This document shows, piece after piece, positions 10,561-20,700 of a DNA stretch of 64,000 bases; the stretch's first letter is position 1, and every line of letters begins with the position of its first letter. The notes under the pieces were generated by a model, which was not told the origin of the DNA, searched no databases, and saw nothing but the letters and a program-made list of their open reading frames with translations. The DNA is from Strigamia acuminata. Its lineage: Eukaryota; Arthropoda; Chilopoda; Geophilomorpha; Linotaeniidae. Made by a program: the position numbers and the translations under genes. The stretch is from the NCBI GenBank assembly GCA_949358305.1, contig OX442317.1:9492186-9556185 (forward strand), in the 5' to 3' direction.

Positions 10561-11278
10561 CTACACAGCCAGTGGCGAAAACAATGCGAGGGGGACGACG
10601 TTCGACCGAATCTCTGGCAATGGCTTCCTAATCCCATCCGAATCCCATGAATCTTTCGAATCTTTCGAATCCCAAACCGATGTGTGCTTCTCTCGTGGAT
10701 GCGCGCGAAGAAACGAAGAGGAAAAGAGAAAACGCAGAGAAGAGAATGGGAAAGAATCCCTCTCTCTCTCTTTATTTATTTATTTATTTATTTATTTTTT
10801 ATTTCTTTATTTTTTTTTTTTTTATTTCTTTATTTATTTATTTATTTTTTTTTCTTAATTTCTAATTTGTGTCACCGAGTGTCGCGTCGTATTCTCGCGT
10901 CTTTGCAGCGAGCGACGGGCTAAAGCTTTCCTACCATACCGCGCTTTGCTTCGCGCACTTGTACGCATTGGTTCATTCGCTATATCGAGTTTCGTTTGCA
11001 CGGTAAGCAAACCTAGTCAATTTTCAAAATAGAAAAAGGGGAAGAATCTCCAACAATTTGACCGACTCGTCAATTAAACCGACCGACCAACTAACTAAAT
11101 GAACCAGAACGGGTCGATGCGCGAGCACGGGCGGGAATCCCCGTGGTTACACCACTATCACCGCCATTTTGTTCTCGATCTCTATCCAATTTTAGTTTTG
11201 CAGTCGGACTCACGATTTTGTCAGTTTTTCGTTTTTCATTTATTCGTTTAAATTCTTTCTCTTTTTCCTCGATGGTAG
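10561..11278 (+). other. Low-complexity stretch and probable leader of the thymidine kinase gene
   Basis: 10770-10860 is a (TTTA)n/poly-T tract. A possible non-coding leader exon ends at 11002 before GTAAGC, and an acceptor (GATGGTAG) ends at 11278, giving a 276-bp leader intron 15 bp before the TK start codon. No other gene is seen. Confidence 0.4.
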
Positions 11279-11293
11279 ACGCAACAAGACGAG

Positions 11294-11851
11294 ATGTCGA
11301 CGTCGGCCATCGAGGATCGACCACGAGGCAATATCCAGTTAATAGTGGGCCCGATGTTTGCAGGGAAAACAACTGAACTCTTGAGGCGCCTAGAAGGAGA
11401 AGAAGCGTTGTTATTGAAGCCCAAAATCGACAACCGCCACATTCCCGGAGAAATCGTCGCTCGTGACGGAAAATCGAGAGCGGCGCGCGCCGTCGAAAAC
11501 CTCGCGGAAGCCCGAAGACAATCCGAAAATTTCGGGATTATCGGGATTGACGAGGGCCAGTTTTTCGAGGACTTGGTACAATTCTGTCAAGAAATGGCAG
11601 AGAAAGGAAAGACTGTGGTAATCGCGGCCCTCGATGGGGATTTCAAGTTGAACCCGTTCGGTCAAGTCTGCGATTTGCTCCCGAAATCAGAGCACATCGT
11701 GAAGCTGAAGGCAACGTGCTACCGGTGTCGAGGGGAAGCCGCGTTCACGAAGCGGACGTCGGGCGAAGAAGACGTCGTGGTGATAGGGGGTGCCGAGAAA
11801 TACGCCCCCACGTGTCGCGCGTGTTTCGCAAATTGTTCACCAATCGGCTAA
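11294..11851 (+). CDS. TK: Thymidine kinase, TK1 type, 185 aa
   Basis: The enzyme phosphorylates deoxythymidine to dTMP using ATP, the salvage route to dTTP. The P-loop GPMFAGKT lies at residues 19-26. The catalytic Glu is in IGIDEGQFF (E87). AALDGDF follows, then the lasso region with two zinc-binding Cys pairs (CYRC near 142 and CRAC near 176) framing VVVIGGAEKY, the thymidine-binding loop. All key residues are present. The protein stops soon after the last Cys pair and lacks the C-terminal regulatory tail of vertebrate TK1; short forms of this kind are usual in DNA viruses and bacteria. The coding region has no intron, unlike its neighbours. A leader intron is likely upstream, and AATAAA follows at about 11926. 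A short matching fragment lies at 29753-29860. Confidence 0.93.
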   Translation: MSTSAIEDRPRGNIQLIVGPMFAGKTTELLRRLEGEEALLLKPKIDNRHIPGEIVARDGKSRAARAVENLAEARRQSENFGIIGIDEGQFFEDLVQFCQEMAEKGKTVVIAALDGDFKLNPFGQVCDLLPKSEHIVKLKATCYRCRGEAAFTKRTSGEEDVVVIGGAEKYAPTCRACFANCSPIG

Positions 11852-12178
11852 CTAACAAACCGGTCGTGTCGTTTTTAACACCGATAGATTCATTCGAATT
11901 AAATTTTTTTTTTTTTTGCGATCAAATAAACCCAATCAATCGTGGCCACTTATCTCAAATTCAATTTTTATTTAAATTATAAACCACAAACGAACAAAAT
12001 ACAATAAAAAATGAAAAATTACGCCGATGGCGCTACGTTTGATAACGATGTCCCACTAAGAGGAAGAAAAAAAAATATATGTATATATATATATATCAAA
12101 CAAACAAACAAACAAACAAACAAACAAACAAACAAACAAACAAACAAAAAAAAAAAAAAAGAATGATAAAAAGAATAA
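11852..12178. other. Convergent 3' flanks of TK and the next gene, with (CAAA)n
   Basis: It holds the TK poly(A) signal and, on the other strand, TTTATT at about 11969, which could serve the minus-strand gene. A (TATA)n run and a (CAAA)n tract occupy 12075-12160. No gene is seen. Confidence 0.45.
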
Positions 12179-13066
12179 TTAATTAACTAACTGGACAGGT
12201 AGATATAGCGCGACGAACTGGTGGCGGTCGCGGGTGACTGGTGACTGGTAACTGGTGACGAACGGGTTGCAACCACCAAACTGGTAGCAAGTTGTGCAGA
12301 ATTGAAACACATAGTTTCGGGTGGATCTTGGGATATCCGACCACCCATGCGTCGGTGGTGTTGGGCGATCCCGCGCGTGGCGCCTGTTGCATTGGAAATT
12401 ATTGGCACGCATAGGTGGCAACCATGGTAAGTTACTATGGAAAAAAAAAAAAATGATTAATCAAATCGCGACCGACGAATCGACCATAAATTGCTTTACT
12501 CACTCTGGCACATAGCGCCTCGGCCCGAAGAATATGTTATTACCAAATTCCCCGGGCCGCACATAGATGGTCTGCGGCGACCTCGTCGAAGGTGGCGATC
12601 GCGACGAACCCCTTAAAAATAAAATAAAAATAAAATAGAATGAAATAAAAAGTGTCAAATAAATAAAACCAATCGATCGACCAATCACTCTCACCTTGTG
12701 CCCGGGCGCATTTCACCCCAAATGATGGGGTTATTCACGTTCTTTTTCCCAAACGACAATCGCGATGGGCCCCTTAAAAATAAAATAAAAATAAAATGAA
12801 ATAAAATAAAATGTGTCGAATAAATAAAACCAATCGATCGACCAACCACTCTCACCTCGTGCCCGGGCGCATTTCACCCCAAATGATGGGGTTATTCACG
12901 TTCTTTTTCCCAAACGACAATCGCGATGGGCCCCTTAAAAATAAAATAAAAATAAAATGAAATAAAATAAAATGTGTCGAATAAATAAAACCAATCGATC
13001 GACCAACCACTCTCACCTCGTGCCCGGGCGCACTTCACCCCAGATGACGTTCTTTCCGTTCTCCAT
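12179..13066 (-). CDS. Five-exon protein with duplicated 78-bp exon; exon 3 frame-broken
   Basis: I do not recognise the family. Exons are 13066-13017, 12933-12856, 12772-12694, 12611-12504 and 12434-12179; all introns are phase 2. Exon 1 encodes MENGKNVIWGEVRPGT and exon 2 ends in the related NNPIIWGEMRPGT. Exon 3 is a near-copy of exon 2, within a 161-bp genomic repeat that includes the intron, but carries one extra A (a run of four instead of three). This makes it 79 bp and brings an in-frame TGA. If exon 3 is skipped, exons 1-2-4-5 read through to the end. The last exon has a Cys-rich FCTTCYQFGGC segment. The acceptor TTTCAG sits directly before the ATG. Confidence 0.5.
12694..13017 (-). 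repeat. Two 161-bp tandem repeats, each an exon plus intron
   Basis: The block starting CACCTNGTGCCCGGGCGC recurs at 12691, 12853 and 13014, with intron tails of (AAAAT)n and ATCGATCGACCAA. It is a recent tandem duplication of an exon and its intron. Confidence 0.85.
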
Positions 13067-13329
13067 CTGAAATGTAAAAATTAGATTACCGTAAATTAAA
13101 TACAAACGAGAATTGAACAGCAAAACACAATCAATGAAAAGGAAAGGAAGGTGAATAAAACCACAGATCAATCAAACAATGATAAACCGAATTATTCTCT
13201 TTTCATTTCTGGCAAGCGAGAATATGGCGACGAATTCCGCGCCTCTCCACGCTTCCACTCGTTTAGACACAAGCGGACGAATGGTCGGATTGTTGAAACA
13301 ATTGTTGTCGTTGTCAATTGGTTGATTGG

Positions 13330-13362
<33 letters not shown>

Positions 13363-13375
13363 TGATAAATAGATA
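13330..13375. repeat. (GATA)n microsatellite
   Basis: A run of TAGA/GATA units. Nothing else is seen in 13100-13600 except AT-rich tracts. Confidence 0.85.
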
Positions 13376-13639
13376 AACGGCATAAATACTTTCAACTTGC
13401 TCAGCAGCGAAGCACGTGGCGGCGCGGAATCAGCGGTCAGGTATGGCGGATTTCGATAACGACGCTGCTTGGTGAGCGGAGTTACAAAAAAATAAAAATT
13501 TGAAAGCATCGTGAAACAAATAGATGAATAAACAAATAAACATAAATATATAAATAAACAAATAAATAAATAAAATAGACAAAAATAAACAAACAACGTC
13601 GCATCACGCGCGGGATTCCATGGTTGTCGCCAGATGCCG

Positions 13640-13717
13640 CGTCGAATCACTCGCGCGCTCGCCATCAGTAGTGTGGACCCCGTGTCGTGAACAAGTGAAC
13701 AAGTGGAACGATTAGAG
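13640..13717 (+). other. Putative non-coding leader exon of the coiled-coil gene at 14430
   Basis: It ends AGAG before GTAAATTAACCATTT. The paralogous gene at 32677 has the matching donor GTAAGTTAACCATTT after 32182, so the leader exon was duplicated with the gene. Confidence 0.45.
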
Positions 13718-13861
13718 GTAAATTAACCATTTTCCCGGTAAACACTCGTCAGTTGGCGTTTTTACACGCGGTTCGCGGCCCTGGACTGCATTGCTTTTTG
13801 CGGCAGGTGAGCGTCGGGACCGCGGTGCCGTTTTAAAACCGAGACGGTATCGTGTACCAGG

Positions 13862-14107
13862 GCCACGGTACTTTGAAAAACTCGTGTAACGCGAACCGAC
13901 TTTGTCGTACAACGAGAAAATACAAGATTCTCACTTTTTCTCGGTTTTGCTTTCATTTGATTAATTCTTATGTTACGTTTCAATGCAATTTATCTCATTT
14001 CAGAAAACTACAAGACACGAATAAAAAGAAGATTTTTTCGTCTGTTTCTTATTGCATGGTGGGTTAAGCCTATATATAAGATTTTTCTCATTTAATTAGA
14101 AATAAAC

Positions 14108-14139
<32 letters not shown>

Positions 14140-14300
14140 CTTTTTATATGTGTCTCGCAGACTTCTGAAATAAGATAAATTGTATTGAAACCAAAGGTAA
14201 GAATTAACCAAATGGAAGTAAAACCGAGAAAATACGAGAACTTCGTATTTTCTCGTGTTTTCTCGCATTGTTCCGCGGTAGGCATCAAATGTACCACGTC
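13862..14300. mobile_element. Palindromic MITE-like element
   Basis: 13910-14035 and 14133-14262 are inverted copies of about 125 bp. They share CGAGAAAATAC at the outer end and ATAAAAAGAAGATTTTTT at the inner end, with a poly-A-rich spacer. Weaker matching extends outward to a GTGGTAC-like block. It sits in the leader intron of the gene at 14430. Confidence 0.65.
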
Positions 14301-14429
14301 CAACACGTACATGTACGCGCGTAGACTTGCGCGAACAATATGTGCGCGGATGTTTTATTCGACGTCCCACGTTTTGGTTCTTTTTGTTGCGATTTTAATT
14401 TTTATCTTTTTTTTCACATCGAAGAAAAT

Positions 14430-15020
14430 ATGGAAAAAGGAAAGAGAGGAGAAAAGCCGTCCACAAAGTCGCATCTGTCACCCGTCGTCCTTTTGGAACG
14501 CATCGACTTCATGGAGGCGTGGAGCCACACGCCAAACTTAAGCGCCGCCAGTAGTTCCGTGCATGATGCACGCGAGCGAAAAACTAATGATCCCACGAAG
14601 ATCAAGGGGGTATGTGTCCCATTCCGATATTTACTCTTTTGTCTTTTTTATTTGACCTTTTTTTTTTTTTTATTTTTTTTTTATATTTATTCGTTCTTTT
14701 CTCTCTTTCTCCAGTCGCTCGGTCGAAGACAGACGAAGGTCCAGGAGACGGCAATGGCGGCGACGGAGGAAAGGGTCGAAAAAATGATGGAGGGACTAGA
14801 GGAGAGAATTGAGGAGTTGATAGACAGGACGGAACAAAGACTCAAGAAAATGGTGAAGGCGACGATGGAGGAATTTGAGAAAACATTTGAAGAAGCAGAG
14901 GAAAAATGGTGGAAGGCGATGGAGGGAACGATGGGTTGGATAGAGGATGTCGTTGACGACGATGATGACGAAGGCGCTGAAGAGGCAATTGGTGGTTCCG
15001 ATCTTTCGATGGAATTATAA
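14430..15020 (+). CDS. Two-exon coiled-coil acidic protein, 161 aa (family A, copy 1)
   Basis: I do not recognise the family. Exon 1 is 14430-14609 (60 codons) and exon 2 is 14715-15020; the intron is phase 0 with GTATGT and CTCCAG ends and a T-rich body. Exon 2 encodes a long heptad-like helix rich in Glu, Lys and Met (VEKMMEGLEERIEELIDR and on), then an acidic run VDDDDDEGAEE, and ends GSDLSMEL. The gene at 32677-33226 has the same exon structure, the same helix-then-acidic layout and the end NDSDGSMEY, so the two are paralogues. The acceptor lies 5 bp before the ATG. The product probably oligomerises; its role is unknown. Confidence 0.65.
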   Translation: MEKGKRGEKPSTKSHLSPVVLLERIDFMEAWSHTPNLSAASSSVHDARERKTNDPTKIKGVCVPFRYLLFCLFYLTFFFFLFFFYIYSFFSLFLQSLGRRQTKVQETAMAATEERVEKMMEGLEERIEELIDRTEQRLKKMVKATMEEFEKTFEEAEEKWWKAMEGTMGWIEDVVDDDDDEGAEEAIGGSDLSMEL

Positions 15021-15331
15021 GAGGAGACGGTTTATTCCCACTCTCGTTTGTTTGTTTGTTTGATTGATTTAGTTTTTGTTTTTGTTTTTAATTTTATTTA
15101 TTCATTTATTTTTTTTTTTTTTCAATTGTCAAAGATGTGACACAACTCTTATGGGATAAAAACAACAATCCCCCATCTCATTGTCTCGTATTGTTTGTTT
15201 ATATTGCGTATATTTTGTTTCTCATTGTAAAAAAAACATCTCATCGGGTGATTAAATATACGTCTTTATTTTATTTATTTTATTTATTTATCTGTTTCTC
15301 TTCTTTTCTATATTTTAGCACAATTTATAAT

Positions 15332-15412
15332 CGACCCAGAGTGGTCGAGTGGGCAGGACTACCTGCCGCATGGAGCCGTGGACTCTGGGTTCGAGTCTCG
15401 CTTCCGCGATCT
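15332..15412 (+). repeat. tRNA-derived SINE head
   Basis: The A box GTGGTCGAGTGG and B box GGTTCGAGTC are at tRNA-like spacing, resembling class II (Ser/Leu-like) tRNAs. The acceptor stem does not pair properly, so I call a tRNA-derived SINE rather than a tRNA gene. A related copy on the minus strand is at 33955-34027. Confidence 0.55.
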
Positions 15413-15659
15413 TACGTTTGCTTTGTGCAGAAAAAAGGAAAGAAAGAGACTGACTGACTGCTGGGCGACAATGATGATGGTCCGAGAAATTCAACCCTTC
15501 TTTATTTTGTTTTAATTTTTATCCTATCTATCTATCTATCTATCTATCTAATTTTTTTTTTTTTTAATTTAAAACAATTACCGTCAGAGTGCGTTACCGT
15601 CGGAGATTTTTTCGTGATTGCCGTGCGCGCGAGAAAAATTGCAACCGACAAACTTTCCC

Positions 15660-16350
15660 ACATTGAAATTGGAAAACAAAATATATGGGGAGATCCACGT
15701 AGACAAGTAAATCAAGATTAACTTGGTTTCGGAATTTATAGGACACCTTTTAACGCGGGAAACGCAAAAATCCGCATCGAATGGACACTTTGGCGTCCAT
15801 CGAAGGGCACGGCTTACGTCGGGTGGCGTGGCGGTTCTGGGAAATTACATTACAGGCCACGTGACCAGGTACAAAGTCCTGCGCACAAACGCTCGAGCGG
15901 AGTTGAATAAAAGTCCTTGAAATATATAAATCGATTTATCGACAGTGGAACTAATTCCACGACGAGTGCCCCAACGATTAATTAGATTATCGAATTGGGT
16001 GCCGTCTGAGTCGAAGATCGCGAACGCCCCGATCGGTTTACCATTTTAATTTCAACTCGCAGTACACGTTGCACCATCGTAGACGATGCGAGTTTGTATA
16101 ATCGCGTTCGACGAGTTTGCATACACTTTGAATTCGTTCGCTTCGAGCCATCATGGAGATCCGAGGGTTTCGGTCGAAATTTCCTGAATCGATTTGAAAC
16201 GGTATTTCCCACCCACGGGTGTTCTGCTCCACCACGAACATTCCGGCGACCATTGCGGCGACCATTGCGGCAACGAGCGCCTCACCTACGGTGAATGCGG
16301 GGCAGCTGGCACCGACGAGTGTCGGCAGCCCCAACAACTTGTTCCAAAAT
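15660..16350 (+). repeat. Full-length copy of repeat family R
   Basis: This copy has both halves: the ACGCGGGAAACGC block, a GAGTTGAATAAAAGTCC block, the CAACGATTAATTAGATTATC block, the GTACACGTTGCACCATCG block, and the terminal hairpin at 16299-16332 followed by TTCCAAAATAAG. It is about 690 bp. No ORF spans it. Confidence 0.65.
16299..16332 (+). other. Conserved hairpin of repeat family R
   Basis: GGGGC and GCCCC form the outer stem; inside, GGCAC pairs with GTGTC around a CGACGA loop. Confidence 0.55.
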
Positions 16351-17080
16351 AAGCCCACAGACAGACACACCTATAAAGCGTGTTTATTTCAAATAATTGT
16401 GCAAAAACACCCATTTAATTGTTTATTTATTTGTTCCTCGTGATACGCGCGTGGCCTGTGCGTTGACGACGTGTTCGCGATTTCACGACGGAATTCGTGG
16501 ATCCGTTCGTCGGGATTGGACTTTTGGGTGTCGGGTGAAAACGACCGACCGGGGACGAAATTCGAGGCGGAGAAGGGAGAAGGGAGCAAACAAGCGCGCG
16601 CGCAAGACGCCAAACGGAGTAAAAAAAATATCCAAAGAAGATGACTAAACTTTACTTTACTTTACTTAATTTTCGAATACTATGAGCACCCGGGATTCCA
16701 TACTAAGGTCGAAATGACTAAAGTCGAAATCCCGTTTCGACCTAATTCGTTTCGACCCAGGTATCCCATCTAGTCTAAAATAAAAACAAACTCGCTGTTC
16801 ACTGAAATATCTATATTTAAAGTTTTTACAGTTTTTACAGTTTGCAGAATGTTATAAAAAAAAAAAAAAAATAAAATAAAATAAATAAATAAATAAAAAT
16901 AAAAATAAAAACAAATAAACAAATAAAACGGAATAAAACGAAACGATGAAACAACGATACATTGAAGCGACGATTATATGGTGGAATAACGCCGAAAAAG
17001 TTACGCGAAAACGACAGTTATTTATTTGTATAACATTTTTTTCCCACATTTTTTACCCCATTCACACATAGGATTGCCAT
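16351..17080. other. Non-coding stretch with inverted TCGAAA/TTTCGA blocks
   Basis: At 16705-16760 a GGTCGAAA / TTTCGACC inverted repeat occurs with further GTCGAAAT units. An AT-rich (AAAT)n tract fills 16855-16925. No gene is seen. Confidence 0.4.
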
Positions 17081-17624
17081 TTATTGACACTTGTACATTT
17101 TATCTGGATATTCGACAAAGTACAAATTTGTCCATGGAACAAATCCATACTCGAATGGGATGGTGACGCCAAGTTTACGGTCTTTGAAGAATCGATCAAA
17201 CCGCGCGCAAGACATATTCGAGTCCCAAAGGAAACGCATCCCCAAGACGAGAGTTCTTTCTTTCGTCACGACGATGAAGTTGGTTTCGGTGCCTCGATTC
17301 ACCCACTCGACGTTCATCTTGATCTGTCCAATTATTTGGAAATGGTCACCAACGATGTTTTTTAGGTACCGGTGTCTATCGTCGTCGTCGTCTAGTTCGC
17401 GGATACTGTCCCGAGGGTAGCCCGTTTCTTCGAATAAACGTTCGTCGATGGCGCAGAAGCGCGACCACTCGATTACCAGGGCATTACGCGCGAGATTCCC
17501 TATCTTCACCTTGAGCAAGGGATGTTCGTTCGTGGGTTCAAGCGGTTTCGGCTGAATAAGAGAAGTTTTAGATTAAAAATTATACGAAACAATTCGTATC
17601 TGTTTCTGGAATTACCTGGAACAT
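17081..17624 (-). CDS. Retropepsin-like protein without the catalytic Asp motif, 159 aa
   Basis: Exon 1 contributes MFQ (17624-17616, before GTAATT); exon 2 is 17551-17081 after TTATTCAG, phase 0. The layout resembles Ty3/gypsy retropepsins: an N-terminal strand KVKIGN, then NALVIEWSRFCAIDERLF where an active enzyme has an ALxDTGA-type motif, then FQIIGQIKMNV, NFIVV and LVLGMRFL, which corresponds to the ILGMDFL motif, and a last strand near KLGVTIP. The D-T-G triad is replaced by I-E-W, so proteolysis is not expected. A DDDDD insert lies between. The likeness is by eye and no database was searched. The gene is spliced like its neighbours and no gag or polymerase is adjacent, which suggests a reused domain rather than a retrotransposon remnant. 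Confidence 0.5.
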
Positions 17625-17699
17625 GGTTCAATGTTGCGAGGAACGCCAACGAGACGCGGAAAACAGTCTTGTATCGTGTCTGAACTTGATTTGGATGCA

Positions 17700-17977
17700 A
17701 ATGAGACACGGGTTACGTCAGATGGCGTGGCGGTTGTGAGAAATTACATCACACAGGCGCTCGCGCGGAGTTAAATAAAAATCCTCGAAATATAGAAATT
17801 GATTTATCGACGGTGGAACCGATTCCACGTCGAGTGTCCCAACGATTAATTAGATTATAGAACTGGGTGTTGTCCGAAACGAAGATCGCGAACGCTCCGA
17901 TCGGTTTACGATTTAAATTTCAACTCGCGGTACACGTTGCACCATCGTAAGCGATGCGAGTTTGTATAATCGCGTTC
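17700..17977 (+). repeat. Copy of repeat family R, cut by the assembly gap
   Basis: It matches 15830-16110 closely, including AACGATTAATTAGATTAT and GTACACGTTGCACCATCGTA, and runs into the N run. Confidence 0.65.
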
Positions 17978-18177
17978 NNNNNNNNNNNNNNNNNNNNNNN
18001 NNNNNNNNNNNNNNNNNNNNNNNNNNNNNNNNNNNNNNNNNNNNNNNNNNNNNNNNNNNNNNNNNNNNNNNNNNNNNNNNNNNNNNNNNNNNNNNNNNNN
18101 NNNNNNNNNNNNNNNNNNNNNNNNNNNNNNNNNNNNNNNNNNNNNNNNNNNNNNNNNNNNNNNNNNNNNNNNNNNNN
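17978..18177. other. Assembly gap, 200 N
   Basis: Exactly 200 N. The flanks are two copies of repeat family R, so the true distance is unknown. Confidence 1.
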
Positions 18178-18900
18178 TTTCCTGATCTTGGAGTCGGTTC
18201 CGCGATTTGTGTTCCGACCAATAATTAGATTATCCTCGCAGCGACCTACTGGAACAAAGATTTTGTGGAAAATCCGCCGTTTTATATATTTTTTTTTCTT
18301 TTCCGGTTGTCTCGCACCATGTAATCGACGCGAGTTTTTGAGATTGCGCTCGACCGGATTTGCGAACATTCTCAGAGCGAGCGTTCCGGGCCCTCGCGGA
18401 TATCCGGAGGGTTCCGGTGTGCGGCATCGGTTTGATTGCGCTCGTTTTATTCTGCGTCGTCACTGGCCAGACGCGAATGGTCGGAGGGTCGCGTTCGCGA
18501 CAAATAGGGGCAGTTGGCGCCGACGAGCGCCGGCAGCCCCGACACATTGTTTCAAATAAAGCTCCTGTCGAGTTGATTCGATTCGATTCGTATCGTGTTA
18601 ATTTATCTCTGCGATCTACGCGGTGGAAACAATGCCCCGCTCTTCTACCCCGTATTGCGCGCCTCATCGCGCATTAGATCGCATTTAAACGCGCGTACAA
18701 TTAAGGGTGACGCGATCACGCCGCTAAATCGACGCACACTTTACTCACGGATGCGCACCGGCACTGAAACGTCCAGAAACAAGCTTCTACACGTTTCTAC
18801 GGCGTCGGCATTGTTTATTTATTTGTTTATTCGTTTACTTATTTATTAATTCATCTATTCAGACCTCGTGGTGTGCAAATTGCGGAAAGGTCCACTCATT
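18178..18900 (+). repeat. Copy of repeat family R, extended 3' part
   Basis: It carries the CGGATATCCGGAGGGTTCCGGT block, the hairpin at 18507-18540, a CAAATAAAGCTCC box, then an extra 300 bp (GCGCGCCTCATCGCGCATTAG and on) that recurs at 20220-20500. Confidence 0.65.
18507..18540 (+). other. Conserved hairpin of repeat family R
   Basis: The outer stem is GGGGC/GCCCC. The inner stem GGCGC/GCGCC replaces GGCAC/GTGTC of the 16299 copy: A-T became G-C and G-T became G-C. Confidence 0.6.
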
Positions 18901-18959
18901 TTTAGCGTTACGGCGGCCTGTGTATTGGTCCCGTGTTCGCAATTCTGACTTGAACGCAG

Positions 18960-19660
18960 CCAGTCGACCGAGACCCGACGTCAAATTCGATAGCAACGCG
19001 TCGGAATGCAAATAACTATCGACGAAAATTAAAAGTATAATTGTTTAATAAAAGGAAACTGACGTAATGTTGAAACGCTAAAAAATACGTAAAATTAAGA
19101 TTCAAATTCGGGTTCGATCCAGGTCAGATTAAGTCAGATCAGATCAGATCCACGAACTCTCGAGGCGCGACATGTTTATCGCTTAAAGATACCTGGCGAT
19201 CGACGATGGGCGGACGACTGGAGTTCGATTTCCCGACCATGGGATCAGTTTCGCGGTTCGTGCTCCATTGTTTAATGAGATTATCTTCGTTGGGGTCGAT
19301 CCCAACAAAAAAATTGAAAATAAATTACATTTTACATTTTAGAACTGGCTTCCGGACGCCTCGCACCATCCCCGGCGACGCAGTTGTTGTCGTTGGATTC
19401 GACCGACTCTGCGGACATTTTCAAACCCAGACCAGACACACTTGTTTCGAACAAGGAGCCATCAAGCGCTGAGCGCTTAAACGGACCTGTTTCGTCCTTT
19501 TTGTGTCTCAATACCCTCGGGGTGTTCGTGGTGGAGTAGATGTCATTTATGCGTTGTAAAAAGTGTTTTCTCTATTGCATCGGCATACGGGCATACGGGG
19601 CAGCTGGTGACGGCAGCCCCAATAAATTTGTTCCAAAAATAAGTTCCCGTCGAGTCGTGT
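18960..19660 (+). repeat. Copy of repeat family R
   Basis: It shares the TTGTTTAATAAAAGGAAACT block with 9980 and ends in a shortened hairpin at 19597-19620 followed by TTCCAAAAATAAG. Confidence 0.6.
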
Positions 19661-19719
19661 CGATTTCTCTTTCTCTCTCTCTCTGGTCCGCCGTGATTGC
19701 GCTTCATTGCGCTAAATTG

Positions 19720-20700
19720 CCGCCAGAACGCGCTACCGTCGCATCAGGCGAACATTTTTGGCGTCCATTAAAGGACGCAGATTACGGGTCACGTGAACGG
19801 GCGTCAAATCCCGCGCGCAAACGATCGTGTCGAGTTAAATAAAAGAATAGAAATCGGTGACAAGTGTTGCGCGAAACGAGGCCACGAACGCCTCTATTGG
19901 TTTACGATTTTATTTTCATCCCATTGTACTCGACGCGCCAGCGTAGGAGAAGTGAGTTTTCGTCACTACGTTCGATGGATTTACAAACAAACAGACAAAC
20001 AAACAAACAAACGGTTTCAGACCGTTCCGGGTCCTCGCGGATATCCGGAGGGTTCCGGTGGTGGATTTGTCTCATCACTTTTAATCTATCCTGTGTTGTC
20101 ATCGGCCAAACCAGTGCCGGTTTGCACGGTACAAAGGGTCGTGCAAAGGGTCGCATTCGCGGCAAATAGGGGCAGCTGGTGTCGACGGACGAGCGCCGGC
20201 AGCCCCGACAAATTGTTCCAAAAAAAGCTCCTGTCGGGTTGATTCGATTCGATTCGACTCGTGTTAATTTATCCCTGCGACCCGCCCCCGTAAATGTCGT
20301 AATACGCGGTGGAAACGATGCCCGCTCTTCTACCCCGCATTGCGCGCCTCGTCGCGCACTAGGCCGCGTTCAAACGCGCGTACTATTAACGGGTGACGCG
20401 ATCTCGCCGGTAAGTCGACATGCGCTTTACTCACGAATGCGCGTCGGCACCGAAACGTTCGGAAACATGCTTCCGCAGTGTCGGCATTGTTCATTTATTA
20501 AATTATTTGTTTATTCATTTATTTAAACTCCGTGGTTGATTGATGGGCGTGTGGATTTCGCGATTTGCGTTGGCCCTGTGTTCACAGTTTTGATTGATTT
20601 GAACGCAGCCAATCGAACGAGACCCGACATCAATCTCGATAGCGACGCGTCGGAACGCAAAGAACTGCTCACCGAGAATTGAAAGTGTAATTGTAAAACA
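19720..20700 (+). repeat. Copy of repeat family R, long form
   Basis: It parallels 18178-18900 block by block: the ATATCCGGAGGGTTCCGGTG block, the hairpin at 20169-20206, the GCGCGCCTCGTCGCGCACTAG block and the trailing CGACGCGTCGGAACGCAAA block also found at 18990. Together with the copies at 17700-19660 it forms a tandem array. Confidence 0.65.

Noticed and set aside
13192-13665. Minus-strand frame of 157 codons across the (GATA)n tract
   Set aside because: Most of it is translated microsatellite; no splice support.
14340-14429. A longer start for the family A gene at ATG 14340
   Set aside because: The stretch lies before the acceptor at 14424 and reads as an intron; the paralogue has the same acceptor position.
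15332-15412. A tRNA gene
   Set aside because: A and B boxes are present, but the acceptor stem does not pair; two related copies suggest a SINE.
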